From positions 1,612,001-1,676,000 of the forward strand of contig NZ_CP079737.1 of assembly GCF_019916025.1 (NCBI RefSeq): a stretch of DNA of 64,000 nucleotides, in the 5' to 3' direction. Made by a program: the position numbers and the translations under genes. This document shows, in pieces, positions 48,048 to 57,321 of the stretch. The notes beneath the pieces were generated by a model, which had not been told where the DNA came from, made no database searches, and worked only from the letters and a program-made list of their open reading frames with translations. This DNA is from Paraclostridium bifermentans. Lineage in GTDB: Bacteria > Bacillota > Clostridia > Peptostreptococcales > Peptostreptococcaceae. The first letter of the stretch is position 1. Each line of letters opens with the position of its first letter.

Positions 48048-48881
48048 TTAAATAAATACAGATACAAAATCTTTTATAATATTTATTAATTTTGATGAAT
48101 CCTCTATGTAAGGGGTATGTCTTCCATTTATAGTTTTGATTATGCTATTTTTAAATTTAAAACTTTCCTGATGATCTATTCCTACTGCATAGTCTTCACT
48201 TCCCGTTATTATTAAAGTCGGAATGTTTATGTTTTTAGTTAAATAGGTATAATCCAGAAAATAGTTTTTATTTTCAAATGCAAGCTCAGACATTTTCGTA
48301 TTTAAAATTTCTTTATCTAAATTTTCTAGCTTCTCATAGTTACTTATGCTTTTAAATTGAAGACTATAATACATGTTATATCTAACTAAATTATAAACCA
48401 CTTTTTTCCAAATACATATTAAGTTTTGTAAGTTTGTATCACAGTCAATTTGATCTACACCCAAAAGATTACACCCTTCTCTTATTTGGCTTTTTAAAGC
48501 TTCTTTAAAATCTAGGGTACAGTTTATTAATATTATACCTTCTAGATTTTCTCCATATTTACTTGCATATGAAGTTGCTATAATTCCACCAAATGAATGT
48601 GCAATTATTATAAGTTTTTGTATGTTAAGCTTCACTCTAACTTCTTCTATATCTTCAACTAATCTATCGATAGAATAATTTGAGTTATAGTCACCTTCAG
48701 ATCTACCACAACCTCTTTGGTCTAAATACGTTATATTAAGCATGTCATTCATATGAATGCCACAAAACTGTTCAAAATCTTTACTCCAAGCACCAGGTCC
48801 TCCATGTACATATATACAGTCTAAGCCCTCTCCTTCTCTATTTACATAAAGATTTATATTATCATTAGTCTTTATATACAT
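48048..48881 (-). CDS. Alpha/beta hydrolase, proline iminopeptidase-like
   Basis: A 277-residue S33-type hydrolase: HGGPGAW (oxyanion), LDQRGCGRSEGD, nucleophile Ser in AHSFGG, Asp in TGSEDYAVG and His near GRHTPYIED. The signature HGGPG plus DQRGxGRS is that of prolyl iminopeptidase/tricorn-interacting factor enzymes, which release N-terminal proline. Start at MYIKTND, five bases after GGAGG; a TTG four codons before it lies in the ribosome site. Lies inside the dif-flanked cassette. Confidence 0.82.
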   Translation of the reverse strand: MYIKTNDNINLYVNREGEGLDCIYVHGGPGAWSKDFEQFCGIHMNDMLNITYLDQRGCGRSEGDYNSNYSIDRLVEDIEEVRVKLNIQKLIIIAHSFGGIIATSYASKYGENLEGIILINCTLDFKEALKSQIREGCNLLGVDQIDCDTNLQNLICIWKKVVYNLVRYNMYYSLQFKSISNYEKLENLDKEILNTKMSELAFENKNYFLDYTYLTKNINIPTLIITGSEDYAVGIDHQESFKFKNSIIKTINGRHTPYIEDSSKLINIIKDFVSVFI

Positions 48882-48934
48882 AATCTCCTCCAATTAATTA
48901 ATTAATGTATTTACATTATAGCAAAATTCAAATG

Positions 48935-49891
48935 CTAAAGCATTTTTTTAGATTTAAATATCATTATCCCTAATGCCAAAATTAAGAACATAAACCCTAT
49001 TGTACAATAGTATCCAAAACGCCATTGAAGAAAAGGCATGAAACTAAAGTTCATTCCATATATACCTGTTATTATAGTAAGTGGAGCTGAAATAGCTGTA
49101 AGTAATGTTAATTTAGTTATTAAACTATTAGTTTTTTCAGCTACTTGAGAAGAATATATATCCAACAACTTATCGGCCAATTCTCTAGTAGAAATAGCAA
49201 AATTGTACAACTTATCTATACCAAAGTCTATACTTTGTAAATTTTCAAGATTATGTTTTTTTATATCTGAATATGTTAAATATCGTATATTCTCTTTTAG
49301 TATTCTGTCTCCTATATAAAGTAATGGTCTAGTGTTTTTAACTACAGTTCTAGTTAAATTTCTAATATCACTGATTTCATGAAAATATTGATCTCTAACT
49401 CCTTGAAGCATTTTATCTTCTAACTCCAATATCATATCTTCTAATTTCTCTAAGCTTTCAAAGCTATTTACTATTATTTCTTTGAAAATTAAATAATTTA
49501 TTTTAAATAGCGCTACAATTGGATTTTCATCTACTTTAAAGTTATCTTTCATCATTTTTAAAATGTATTTATATATGAAGGTATCTTTGTCACTTACCAC
49601 AAGAATGTAATTATCAGCTAAATATATGTTTATTTCACTTATTATAGCTTTATTGTTTATAAGTTCAAATATATTTAAGCTTAAGAAATCATAATTATCA
49701 AATAAATCTAATCGTATACTATCGTCAAAATCTAAACAATCTTTAAAAGTTATTTCATCTATATCTAAAATAGACTTTATTTTATTTAGTTCGTAAGGTG
49801 TTGATAATATCAAGTAACATTCATTACTATCATAAAAATCATCTTTAAATTGATTTAAATGATTATGTGTATTTAAATTAAGTATATTCAT
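48935..49891 (-). CDS. CorA-family divalent cation transporter
   Basis: A 318-residue CorA protein: long helical cytoplasmic funnel (LEKLEDMILELEDKMLQGVRD, TRTVVKNTRPLLYIGDRIL), then TM1 LTLLTAISAPLTIITGIYGMN with the selectivity signature YGMNF and TM2 FGYYCTIGFMFLILALGIMIF with a basic end. It takes up Mg2+ or a similar ion. Preceded by a LexA box 116 bases upstream of its ATG. Confidence 0.88.
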   Translation of the reverse strand: MNILNLNTHNHLNQFKDDFYDSNECYLILSTPYELNKIKSILDIDEITFKDCLDFDDSIRLDLFDNYDFLSLNIFELINNKAIISEINIYLADNYILVVSDKDTFIYKYILKMMKDNFKVDENPIVALFKINYLIFKEIIVNSFESLEKLEDMILELEDKMLQGVRDQYFHEISDIRNLTRTVVKNTRPLLYIGDRILKENIRYLTYSDIKKHNLENLQSIDFGIDKLYNFAISTRELADKLLDIYSSQVAEKTNSLITKLTLLTAISAPLTIITGIYGMNFSFMPFLQWRFGYYCTIGFMFLILALGIMIFKSKKML

Positions 49892-50006
49892 TCACTTCAC
49901 TCCAAACCTGTTATAAATATATTATGTATATAAATTAAATATTAATTCATTGCATAAATACTTTGTTTATTATCTATAATTTAGTAATGGTAGTTTTAGT
50001 GTTACA

Positions 50007-50018
50007 GAACATTTGTTC
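50007..50018. promoter_or_regulatory. LexA (SOS) box between corA-like and aminopeptidase genes
   Basis: GAACATTTGTTC, extended by A and T to AGAAC-N4-GTTCT, the same core as the lexA operator. It lies inside the dif-flanked cassette and is bracketed by a partial inverted repeat TTTTAGT / ACTAAAA. It may make the corA-hydrolase pair, or the divergent gene, SOS-responsive. Confidence 0.6.
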
Positions 50019-50168
50019 TATGATACCGAAACTAAAATCAGTCGATTTATTACAAATATAAGCTATTTAAAAATATGTATTAATGTAATTGATTGATATA
50101 TATTGATTTTAGTTTTAAAATATATTTAAATTGATATTTATGCATTTTAAATAAATATATTTAAAAAT

Positions 50169-50196
50169 AGTTTAATATAATAATATTATGTAAACT
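50169..50196. repeat. dif-like site B (28 bp)
   Basis: Left arm AGTTTAATATA, centre ATAATA, right arm TTATGTAAACT; 27 of 28 bases identical to site A, same orientation. Confidence 0.65.
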
Positions 50197-50283
50197 TAAT
50201 TAAAAAAATAATAAAAATTTCAACTTAAACATGCTTTATTATTATATAATTTAATTAATAAATATGTGCTATTGGAGGCTACT

Positions 50284-51510
50284 ATGGAATTCAAAATTAA
50301 ATTAAAAAAATACGCTGAGTTAGCAGTAAAGGTTGGGGTAAATCTTCAAAAAGGACAAACGCTTCTTTTAAGAGCTCCTATATCTTGTACAGATTTTGCT
50401 AGAGAAATAGTAAATGCTGCTTATGATTTAGGTGCTAGAGATGTTGAAATTGAATGGAGCGATGAAGAAAGTTCTTTGATAAGATATATAAAAGCTCCAG
50501 AAGACATTTTTGATGAATTTCCTAAATGGAAAATAGAAAAATACAATTCATTATTAGACAAAGGAGTATGTATTATAAATATAGACTCTTCTAACCCTAC
50601 TATATTTAAAGATGTAGATCCTATAAGAATGCAAAAAGCCAGTAAAGCATCTAGTGAAAGTATACCGTTATGGAGAGATGCTATTATATCAGATAAAATT
50701 AAGTGGACTATTGTATCTGCACCTAATAAAGAATGGGCATCTAAAGTATTCCCCGAGTTAGATGAAAATGAAGCTATAAACAAATTATGGGATTATATAT
50801 TTAAGTGTACTAGAGTAGATACTGATAATCCTATATTAGCTTGGAAAAATCACAATTCTAAATTAGCTGAAAAAGTTATGTTTTTAAATAACTATAAATT
50901 TAAATCTTTACACTTTAAATCTTCTAAAACTGATTTACATATAGATTTGCCTGAAGGGCACATTTGGGCTGGAGGTTCAAGCGTAGATCCAAATGGTATA
51001 GAATTTACAGCAAATATACCAACAGAAGAAGTATATACTCTACCTCATAAATTCAAAGTTAATGGTGTTGTTTCTAATACAAAACCATTTATATACAATG
51101 GAACTATAATAGATAAATTCACATTAACATTTAAAGATGGTAAAGTTGTTGATTACAATGCAGAGGTAGGTTACGAGTCATTAAAATCATTATTAGAATT
51201 AGATAATGGATCTTGTTATTTAGGTGAAGTTGCACTAGTCGAAAATAACTCCCCTATATCTAACACTGGAATAGTTTATTACACTACTTTATATGATGAA
51301 AATGCATCTTGTCACTTAGCTTTAGGCTCTGCATATAAAACAAGTATAGAAAATGGTAGCGAGATATCAAAAGATAATATGGATAAATACGGTATAAATG
51401 ATAGTATAACTCATGATGATTTTATGATAGGTTCTAGTGATATGAATATATTTGGTTTAACTAACGATGGTAAAGAAATACAAATATTTAAAAATGGAAA
51501 TTGGGCATAA
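50284..51510 (+). CDS. Aminopeptidase, M29 family (AmpS/PepS)
   Basis: A 408-residue metallopeptidase beginning MEFKIKLKKYAELAVKVGVN after TTGGAGG. LQKGQTLLLRAP, DLPEGHIWAGG, NIPTEEVYTLPHKF (metal Glu and His), YLGEVALVENNSPI and LALGSAYKTS with GSSDMNIFG at the end are M29 signatures. It removes N-terminal residues from peptides in the cytoplasm using two metal ions. Full length. Confidence 0.92.
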   Translation: MEFKIKLKKYAELAVKVGVNLQKGQTLLLRAPISCTDFAREIVNAAYDLGARDVEIEWSDEESSLIRYIKAPEDIFDEFPKWKIEKYNSLLDKGVCIINIDSSNPTIFKDVDPIRMQKASKASSESIPLWRDAIISDKIKWTIVSAPNKEWASKVFPELDENEAINKLWDYIFKCTRVDTDNPILAWKNHNSKLAEKVMFLNNYKFKSLHFKSSKTDLHIDLPEGHIWAGGSSVDPNGIEFTANIPTEEVYTLPHKFKVNGVVSNTKPFIYNGTIIDKFTLTFKDGKVVDYNAEVGYESLKSLLELDNGSCYLGEVALVENNSPISNTGIVYYTTLYDENASCHLALGSAYKTSIENGSEISKDNMDKYGINDSITHDDFMIGSSDMNIFGLTNDGKEIQIFKNGNWA

Positions 51511-51516
51511 AATAAT

Positions 51517-51548
51517 AAAAAGGGATATATAAATATATCCCTTTTTAC
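51517..51548. terminator. Bidirectional terminator
   Basis: A 14-bp perfect stem AAAAAGGGATATAT / ATATATCCCTTTTT between aminopeptidase and ispH. Confidence 0.85.
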
Positions 51549-51555
51549 AAACTTT

Positions 51556-52395
51556 TTATAAAGATTCAATATAACTTATAACTTCTTCAATTATCCAATC
51601 AGGAGTAGATGCTCCTGCTGTTAATCCCACTTTATTAAACCCTTTAAAATCTTCTGGATTCAATTCATTTACTGTTTCTATAGCTAATGTAGGAACATAT
51701 TCCTGACATATTTGAACTAGTTTTTGAGTATTAGAACTATGTTTACCTCCAACTACTACCATCATGTCAACATCTGCTGATATTTCTTTAGCCGCCTCTT
51801 GTCTAACTTTAGTAGCAGAGCATATAGTATTATTGAATATTACATTATCAAGTTTATTAGATAAAGCTTCTAATATTTTATTATATAAATCAATATTAAT
51901 TGTAGTTTGAGCAACTACACAATATTTTTTATTTTTATCTAAGTTTGTAGTTTCTAAGTCTTCTAAAGTTTTAATTATTATAGCTTCATTATTGCACCAT
52001 CCGTTAATTCCTATAACTTCAGGATGTTTCGCATCTCCTATAACAATTATATCAAATCCTTGAGAATAATGTTTTTTAGCTACTTCATGAATTTTTTTTA
52101 CAAAAGGGCAAGTTGTATCAATTACATTAAGACCTTTTTCTTTTGACTCTGTATACACAATCTCACCTACACCATGACTTCTAATAATCATACTCTTTGA
52201 TGTAGGAACTTCGCTTACTTCATCAATAGTTTTTAATCCATTTTCTTCATACTTTAAAACTGCTTGTTTATTATGAATTAATGGACCAAGAGCATATATA
52301 CCGTCTTCGCTTTTTTGAAGTTCATCCCAAGCCATCTTCATAGCTCTTTTGACTCCAAAGCAAAATCCAGCGTTTTTGGCTATTTTAACTTCCAT
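51556..52395 (-). CDS. ispH: 4-hydroxy-3-methylbut-2-enyl diphosphate reductase
   Basis: A 279-residue IspH: AKNAGFCFGVKRAM holds the first cluster cysteine, DTTCPFVKKIH the second and NTICSATKVRQEA the third; GLTAGASTPDWIIEEV closes the protein. It makes IPP and DMAPP in the last step of the MEP pathway. The start at MEVKIAK follows GGGGGATC; the longer frame overlaps plsC. Some clostridial IspH proteins are fused to ribosomal protein S1; this one is not. Confidence 0.95.
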   Translation of the reverse strand: MEVKIAKNAGFCFGVKRAMKMAWDELQKSEDGIYALGPLIHNKQAVLKYEENGLKTIDEVSEVPTSKSMIIRSHGVGEIVYTESKEKGLNVIDTTCPFVKKIHEVAKKHYSQGFDIIVIGDAKHPEVIGINGWCNNEAIIIKTLEDLETTNLDKNKKYCVVAQTTINIDLYNKILEALSNKLDNVIFNNTICSATKVRQEAAKEISADVDMMVVVGGKHSSNTQKLVQICQEYVPTLAIETVNELNPEDFKGFNKVGLTAGASTPDWIIEEVISYIESL

Positions 52396-52405
52396 ATTGA
52401 TCCCC

Positions 52406-53005
52406 CTATTTTGCATTCTTATAATAATTTTCTTTTATTACATCTAGTACATTTTGAGATAATCTTTGGTAATCGTCACTTGTTAACTTTTCTTTATAAT
52501 AATCTTCAAATGAGATAGGTTTATCTATGTATATTGTAACTCTATTAAATAGTCTATAGTTAGTTATTATAGACATAGGTATTACTAAAGATTTTCCTTT
52601 TACAGCAAACATACCTATACCCGCCTTAGCTTCTAAAAAACCAACATCCTTACTTCTAGTACCTTCAGGAAACATTCCTATGCATCCATCATTTCTAAGG
52701 ATTTTTAAAATACTTTTTACCGTAGATGCAGTTGGATTCTCTCTATCTACAGGTATAACATTTATTTTATTTAATATATATCCTAAAGGTTTTACTTTAA
52801 ACAATTCTTTTTTAGCAACAGCTGTAATAGGTCTGTTTTTGTGCATACATGCAGCTAAAAATATCGGGTCTAAATTTGACTTATGATTTGCAGCAATTAT
52901 TATAGAACCTTCTTTAGGTATATTTTCAATTCCTTCAACTCTAAATTTAAAAAACACGCGTGAGAATACATTTAAAACGCCTGTTACAAAGTTATAAAAT
53001 TTCAC
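52406..53005 (-). CDS. plsC: 1-acyl-sn-glycerol-3-phosphate acyltransferase
   Basis: A 199-residue PlsC with NHKSNLDPIFL (NHx4D), INVIPVDRE, FPEGTRSKD and VIPMSIITNYR. The start is GTG with GGGAG upstream. Located between cmk and ispH, the usual clostridial order, it completes phosphatidic acid synthesis. Confidence 0.92.
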   Translation of the reverse strand: MKFYNFVTGVLNVFSRVFFKFRVEGIENIPKEGSIIIAANHKSNLDPIFLAACMHKNRPITAVAKKELFKVKPLGYILNKINVIPVDRENPTASTVKSILKILRNDGCIGMFPEGTRSKDVGFLEAKAGIGMFAVKGKSLVIPMSIITNYRLFNRVTIYIDKPISFEDYYKEKLTSDDYQRLSQNVLDVIKENYYKNAK

Positions 53006-53027
53006 ATTAATCTCCCTTCAATTTGAC

Positions 53028-53675
53028 TTACTTTATTTTTTCTATAACTGATTCAACTACTTTATCTATGCTTTTTCCTGTAGTATCAATTTCAATTGCA
53101 TCGTTAGCTTTAACTAAAGGTGCGAATTCTCTATTAGAATCAATTTCGTCTCTTCTTATTACATCATTAATAACTTCTTCTAAAGTAGTATTATATCCTT
53201 TTTTTATAAGTTCTTTATATCTTCTTTCTCCTCTTTCTTTTGAAGAAGCCACTAAGAAAAACTTATAGTCAGCATTTGGGAAAACATATGATCCGATATC
53301 TCTTCCGTCTAAGATAACAGAGCTTTTATTACCAATGTCTCTTTGAACATCCACCATTAAATATCTAACATCTTTTATTTGTGCTACATTAGATACGTTA
53401 TGGCTAACTTCAGGAGTTCTAATTTCCTCTTTTAAAATCTTTCCATCAAGATAAATATTATTATCTTTAAAATCTATATCACTTTTTTTTGCAATTTCAA
53501 TTACTTCATTTTCATTGTTAATATCTATTCCACTTTGAAGCACTTTATATGTTATAGCTCTATACATTGCGCCTGTATCTATATAATTTATATTCATTTT
53601 ATCAGCTACTATTTTGGCTATTGTACTTTTCCCTGCACCTGCTGGTCCATCTACTGCTATTACTAAATTTTTCAT
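53028..53675 (-). CDS. cmk: Cytidylate kinase
   Basis: A 215-residue CMP kinase: IAVDGPAGAGKSTIAKIVA P-loop, YIDTGAMYRAITY, LDGRDIGSYVFPNAD and RRDEIDSNREFAPL. The ATG at MKNLVIAV is used, as AGGAG lies before it; a GTG three codons earlier overlaps the ribosome site. It makes CDP for nucleotide and lipid synthesis. Confidence 0.96.
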   Translation of the reverse strand: MKNLVIAVDGPAGAGKSTIAKIVADKMNINYIDTGAMYRAITYKVLQSGIDINNENEVIEIAKKSDIDFKDNNIYLDGKILKEEIRTPEVSHNVSNVAQIKDVRYLMVDVQRDIGNKSSVILDGRDIGSYVFPNADYKFFLVASSKERGERRYKELIKKGYNTTLEEVINDVIRRDEIDSNREFAPLVKANDAIEIDTTGKSIDKVVESVIEKIK

Positions 53676-53686
53676 ATTATTCACTC

Positions 53687-54052
53687 CTATTCAACTATGT
53701 CTGGTCTTAAACTTTTAGCATTATTTAGATATATATGTTTAATCTCAGACTTTGACTTTTCACTATTTATATTTACCATAACTCTAATACATTTTCTGAG
53801 ACTACCTTGAATATACTTTTCTTCAAAATTAAGTAAAGGTGTATCACAAATATTTAATAAATCTCTTACAGCTACAGAGGGATATACCGCATCTAAATCA
53901 CTAGTCATTGTAAAGACCATACTTATAATATCCGCTTCTAATATGTCATTTTCTTTTATTATGTTTTCTATTAGTACTTTTGTTTCATTTAATATTTCTT
54001 CTATGGAGTTTTGATTAACTGTTGTCGCTCCTCTAACTGCTAATACTTTCAT
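53687..54052 (-). CDS. aroH: Chorismate mutase, AroH type
   Basis: A 121-residue monofunctional chorismate mutase: VLAVRGATTVNQNS, ISMVFTMTSDLDAVYPSVAVRD, PLLNFEEKYIQGSLRKCIRVMV match the AroH trimer enzyme, including the active-site Arg7 and Arg near the end. It turns chorismate into prephenate. The start shares one base with the previous stop (TAATG). Confidence 0.93.
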   Translation of the reverse strand: MKVLAVRGATTVNQNSIEEILNETKVLIENIIKENDILEADIISMVFTMTSDLDAVYPSVAVRDLLNICDTPLLNFEEKYIQGSLRKCIRVMVNINSEKSKSEIKHIYLNNAKSLRPDIVE

Positions 54053-55257
54053 TAATAATCACTTCCTGCTAAATATCCTGTTGAAAAAGCTATTTGAAGA
54101 TTATATCCGCCAGTTTCGGCATCTACATCTATAACCTCTCCAGCAAAGAATAAATTTTTAATTATTTTAGATTCTAAATTAGATGAATTTATCTCCTTTA
54201 CACTAACTCCGCCACTAGTTACCATAGCAGCTTTAATTGTTAACATCTCAGAAATAGTTAATTTCATACACTTTATATATTCAATAATTTTTAATTCATC
54301 TTCTTTTTTTAATTCATTAGGTTTTTTATCACTTAAATTAAGCAAAGTTAAAATTTCTTTTAAAAAGTTTTGTGGTAATATACTTTTTAAATTTGTTAGT
54401 ATATTTTTATTTGGATTTTCTCTTATTATCTTTGATAATTCATCACTTGAAGTTTTTTGTAAAAAGTTTATTGTAATTTCAATAGGATTATTATCAAGTG
54501 CTTTATTTATATATGAAGAAAATTTTAGTACTGCAGGTCCTGATATCCCAAAATGTGTAAATATCATGTCACCTTGAGTTTCAATTTTTTTCTTTTTAAT
54601 TTTAGTACTTATGCAAACATCTTTCATAGCTACACCTTGTAAATTTTTTACAAAACTCTCTTGTGTAACTAAAGGGATTAATGCTGGATATAGCGGTTTT
54701 ATTTCATGTCCATATTTTTTTAAGATTTCAAACATAGATCCATCAGAACCTGTTGCTGGATAACTTTTACCACCAGTAGTTACAATTAATTTATCGCAAC
54801 TAATTTTTTCTCCTTTATTAGTTATAACTCCTTTAGCTTCATCATTCTCGATAACTAAGTCACAAACAGTTGTGTTATACATTATTTCAACATTATTTTT
54901 TGAAAGGTTGCTTAATAGTACATTTATAACATCATCTGCCTTATCTGACTTAGTATATACTTTTTCATCATATTCAACCTTGTACTCTAAATTATTATCT
55001 TTAAAGTATTCTAATAGGTCGTAGTTTGAAAAGGTGTAAAGAGAACTATATAAGAATTTTTTATTATTAACTACCTTATCAAAAAAATCTTCTATATTTC
55101 TATTATTAGTTATGTTACATCTTCCGCCACCTGTAAGTTTAAGCTTTTTTCCTATTTCATTGTTTTTTTCTATTAAAATTACTTCATTTTGTTTTGAAGC
55201 TGATATTGCGGCCATTATGCCAGCTGGGCCACCTCCAACAACTATAACTTTTGCCAT
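54052..55257 (-). CDS. FAD-dependent oxidoreductase, HI0933/YhiN family
   Basis: A 401-residue flavoprotein: VIVVGGGPAGIMAAISA dinucleotide site, EKNNEIGKKLKLTGGGRCNITN, TTGGKSYPATGSDG, FTHFGISGPAVL, and FFAGEVIDVDAETGGYNLQIAFSTG at the end. The family is widespread but its reaction is not established; some members are linked with tRNA or rRNA modification by analogy. Coupled to aroH. Confidence 0.9.
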   Translation of the reverse strand: MAKVIVVGGGPAGIMAAISASKQNEVILIEKNNEIGKKLKLTGGGRCNITNNRNIEDFFDKVVNNKKFLYSSLYTFSNYDLLEYFKDNNLEYKVEYDEKVYTKSDKADDVINVLLSNLSKNNVEIMYNTTVCDLVIENDEAKGVITNKGEKISCDKLIVTTGGKSYPATGSDGSMFEILKKYGHEIKPLYPALIPLVTQESFVKNLQGVAMKDVCISTKIKKKKIETQGDMIFTHFGISGPAVLKFSSYINKALDNNPIEITINFLQKTSSDELSKIIRENPNKNILTNLKSILPQNFLKEILTLLNLSDKKPNELKKEDELKIIEYIKCMKLTISEMLTIKAAMVTSGGVSVKEINSSNLESKIIKNLFFAGEVIDVDAETGGYNLQIAFSTGYLAGSDY

Positions 55258-55269
55258 GTTTATATCTCC

Positions 55270-55914
55270 TTACTCAAGTGCTGAGTTGTTTATTTTTTCA
55301 TTATTTTTGATATGAGTAGTGTCATTCATTTTTATTATAACTGGTCCATAATCTCTGTATTCAACTATATTTAAAGCAGTATTATCTTGCTTAATTCTAT
55401 ATATATTTTCCATACCTGAATTTAAGAAAGATAAAAGCATAACCCTAACAGTTACAGAGTGAGTTACAAGTAATATATGTTTATTATCATATTTCTTATT
55501 AAGTTCATTTATAAAATTATCTACTCTATCTTTTATTATATGTAAAGTTTCTCCTTCAGGAATTTCAACTAAATGTGGTTCATTTCTCCATGTATTATAT
55601 ATATCTGCATAATTCATCTTTATTTCATCTATTAATAAACCTTCCCATTTACCAAATCCCATTTCTCTAAGAGCTGGCGTTTCACAAACGCTTATTCCTA
55701 AACTGTCTCCAAGTATATTAGCAGTTTGAACAGCTCTACCTAAGTCGCTTGAAAATATATAGTCTATTTTATGTTTTTTAGATAAACTATCAGCAAGCTC
55801 AGTAGCTTGTTCTATTCCTTTCTCTGTTAAGTCTGAATTTCCATGTCCTTGTGTTTTGCCTAATATATTCCAATTAGTTTGTCCATGTCTTACTATATAA
55901 AAAGTATTTGCCAT
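55270..55914 (-). CDS. Histidine phosphatase family protein (phosphoglycerate-mutase-like)
   Basis: A 214-residue enzyme with the RHGQTNWN catalytic motif near the start, SDLGRAVQTANI, EMGFGKWEG and VTHSVTVRVML. These residues fit a cofactor-independent-like acid phosphatase such as CobC or PhoE rather than a glycolytic mutase. It follows in the same direction as the HI0933-family gene. Substrate unknown. Confidence 0.85.
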   Translation of the reverse strand: MANTFYIVRHGQTNWNILGKTQGHGNSDLTEKGIEQATELADSLSKKHKIDYIFSSDLGRAVQTANILGDSLGISVCETPALREMGFGKWEGLLIDEIKMNYADIYNTWRNEPHLVEIPEGETLHIIKDRVDNFINELNKKYDNKHILLVTHSVTVRVMLLSFLNSGMENIYRIKQDNTALNIVEYRDYGPVIIKMNDTTHIKNNEKINNSALE

Positions 55915-56062
55915 AAGTAGCCTCCTATATTTATATATCTTTATTTTTAACGTTCATCAAAATTTTATTATATCATAATTTGACAAATTAAAAAACTTAA
56001 ACATACAAATATTCATTTAAGGACAATATATATATGAATAATAATAAAGGAGTTTTTAAAAT

Positions 56063-57289
56063 ATGAAATCCAAATATCAATATTTAATTATTATAATATT
56101 TATATCTTATTTATTGCTTGGAATAGGGATTAATAAATCAGAAATTGATACTTCATCTAAAATATATAAAAATATATATGTAGAAGATATTGATATTTCA
56201 TACTTAACATTTAAGGAAGCGCTAAATTTGGTTGAATCTAAATATAAAGAAAAACCAATTAAATTGACCTATGAAGATAAGACTTACATTATAAATCCAT
56301 CAGATATAAATTTAAAATTCAATAAAGATAAAGCAATTAAAGAAGCTTATTTTTTTACTAGAAATGAGGATATATTAGTAAACCTAAAAAGAAAATCAAA
56401 TTTAAGATTTAAAGACAAATACAGTATAAAATTAATTGGTACGTATGATGAAGTTAAATTAAGCAAACTAATTAATGATATCTGCAAAGAAATAGATATA
56501 AAAGAAGTTAATGCTACTATAGCTATAAACGATGATGGTTCTTTTAAAAGGACTGAATCTAAGCATGGTAAGAAAGTTGATAAAGTTAAGTTAAAAGAAT
56601 CCATATATAATATGATAATAAGCAAGAACATAAAAGATTTAAAAATTCCAGTAAATACTGTTGATCCTAAAGTAACAACAGAAAATGTTAATTCTATAAA
56701 TACAGTACTAGGCCAATTCAGTACTACTTTTAACTATACGACTTCTAGAGGTAACAATATAAACGTTGCAGCAAGTAGTACCAGTGATAAATTGATAATG
56801 CCTCATAAAGAGTTTTCATATAATAATGCTACAGGAGCTAGAACATGGCATAACGGATACAAAACAGCTAAGGTTATAGTTGGTGGCAAATATGTAAATG
56901 GCGAAGGTGGTGGAGTATGCCAAGTATCTACTACAATATATAATGCTGCATTACTTTCAGGAATGAATATATCAGAAGTTCATAATCATACATTTGTATC
57001 AAAATATGCACCTGCAGGTCGAGATGCTGCAGTATCTTATGGCTATACAGATTTTAAATTTGAAAATCCGCTTATGCATCCTGTTTATATTAAAAATACA
57101 GTAAATAAAGGAGTTATTACATCTAAAATTTATGGATGTGATAAAGACAGAGAAAGACTTTACCTTATAACAAAAAGCAATTATGAAGAAGATAAAGTTA
57201 AGGTAGATACTTATAGAGTATATTTAGATGAAGAAGGAAATATAATTAGAGAAGAACTTATAAATAAAAACACATACAAAAAGAAATAA
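56063..57289 (+). CDS. VanW family protein with N-terminal membrane anchor
   Basis: A 408-residue protein with a signal anchor (~6-22), two YoaR-like putative peptidoglycan-binding repeats (~40-110 and ~120-205), and a VanW domain (~235-370) with PHKEFSYNNATGARTW, GEGGGVCQVSTTIYNAALLSGM and RDAAVSYGYTDFKFEN. Such proteins sit on the outer face of the membrane; some clostridial members help resist glycopeptides, but no van genes lie near. Confidence 0.87.
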   Translation: MKSKYQYLIIIIFISYLLLGIGINKSEIDTSSKIYKNIYVEDIDISYLTFKEALNLVESKYKEKPIKLTYEDKTYIINPSDINLKFNKDKAIKEAYFFTRNEDILVNLKRKSNLRFKDKYSIKLIGTYDEVKLSKLINDICKEIDIKEVNATIAINDDGSFKRTESKHGKKVDKVKLKESIYNMIISKNIKDLKIPVNTVDPKVTTENVNSINTVLGQFSTTFNYTTSRGNNINVAASSTSDKLIMPHKEFSYNNATGARTWHNGYKTAKVIVGGKYVNGEGGGVCQVSTTIYNAALLSGMNISEVHNHTFVSKYAPAGRDAAVSYGYTDFKFENPLMHPVYIKNTVNKGVITSKIYGCDKDRERLYLITKSNYEEDKVKVDTYRVYLDEEGNIIREELINKNTYKKK

Positions 57290-57321
57290 GAGAATAGAAC
57301 ATTCGTTCTATTCTCTTATTT
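57284..57321. terminator. Bidirectional terminator holding two stop codons
   Basis: A 17-bp perfect stem AAATAAGAGAATAGAAC / GTTCTATTCTCTTATTT with loop ATTC between convergent genes. It contains GAACATTCGTTC, a LexA-box look-alike explained by the hairpin. Confidence 0.75.

Larger units (their letters stand above)
48010..50196. mobile_element. Putative dif-flanked two-gene cassette
   Basis: Two direct dif-like sites enclose 2.1 kb holding an alpha/beta hydrolase gene, a CorA gene and a LexA box. The hydrolase stop codon lies only 11 bases from site A. Elements that integrate by Xer recombination at dif are bounded in this way by one native and one incoming site. Alternative: duplication of a regulatory sequence unrelated to Xer. 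Confidence 0.45.

Noticed and set aside
57297-57308. LexA-like word GAACATTCGTTC
   Set aside because: It is the tip of a 17-bp terminator palindrome between convergent genes, and the match follows from the hairpin symmetry.
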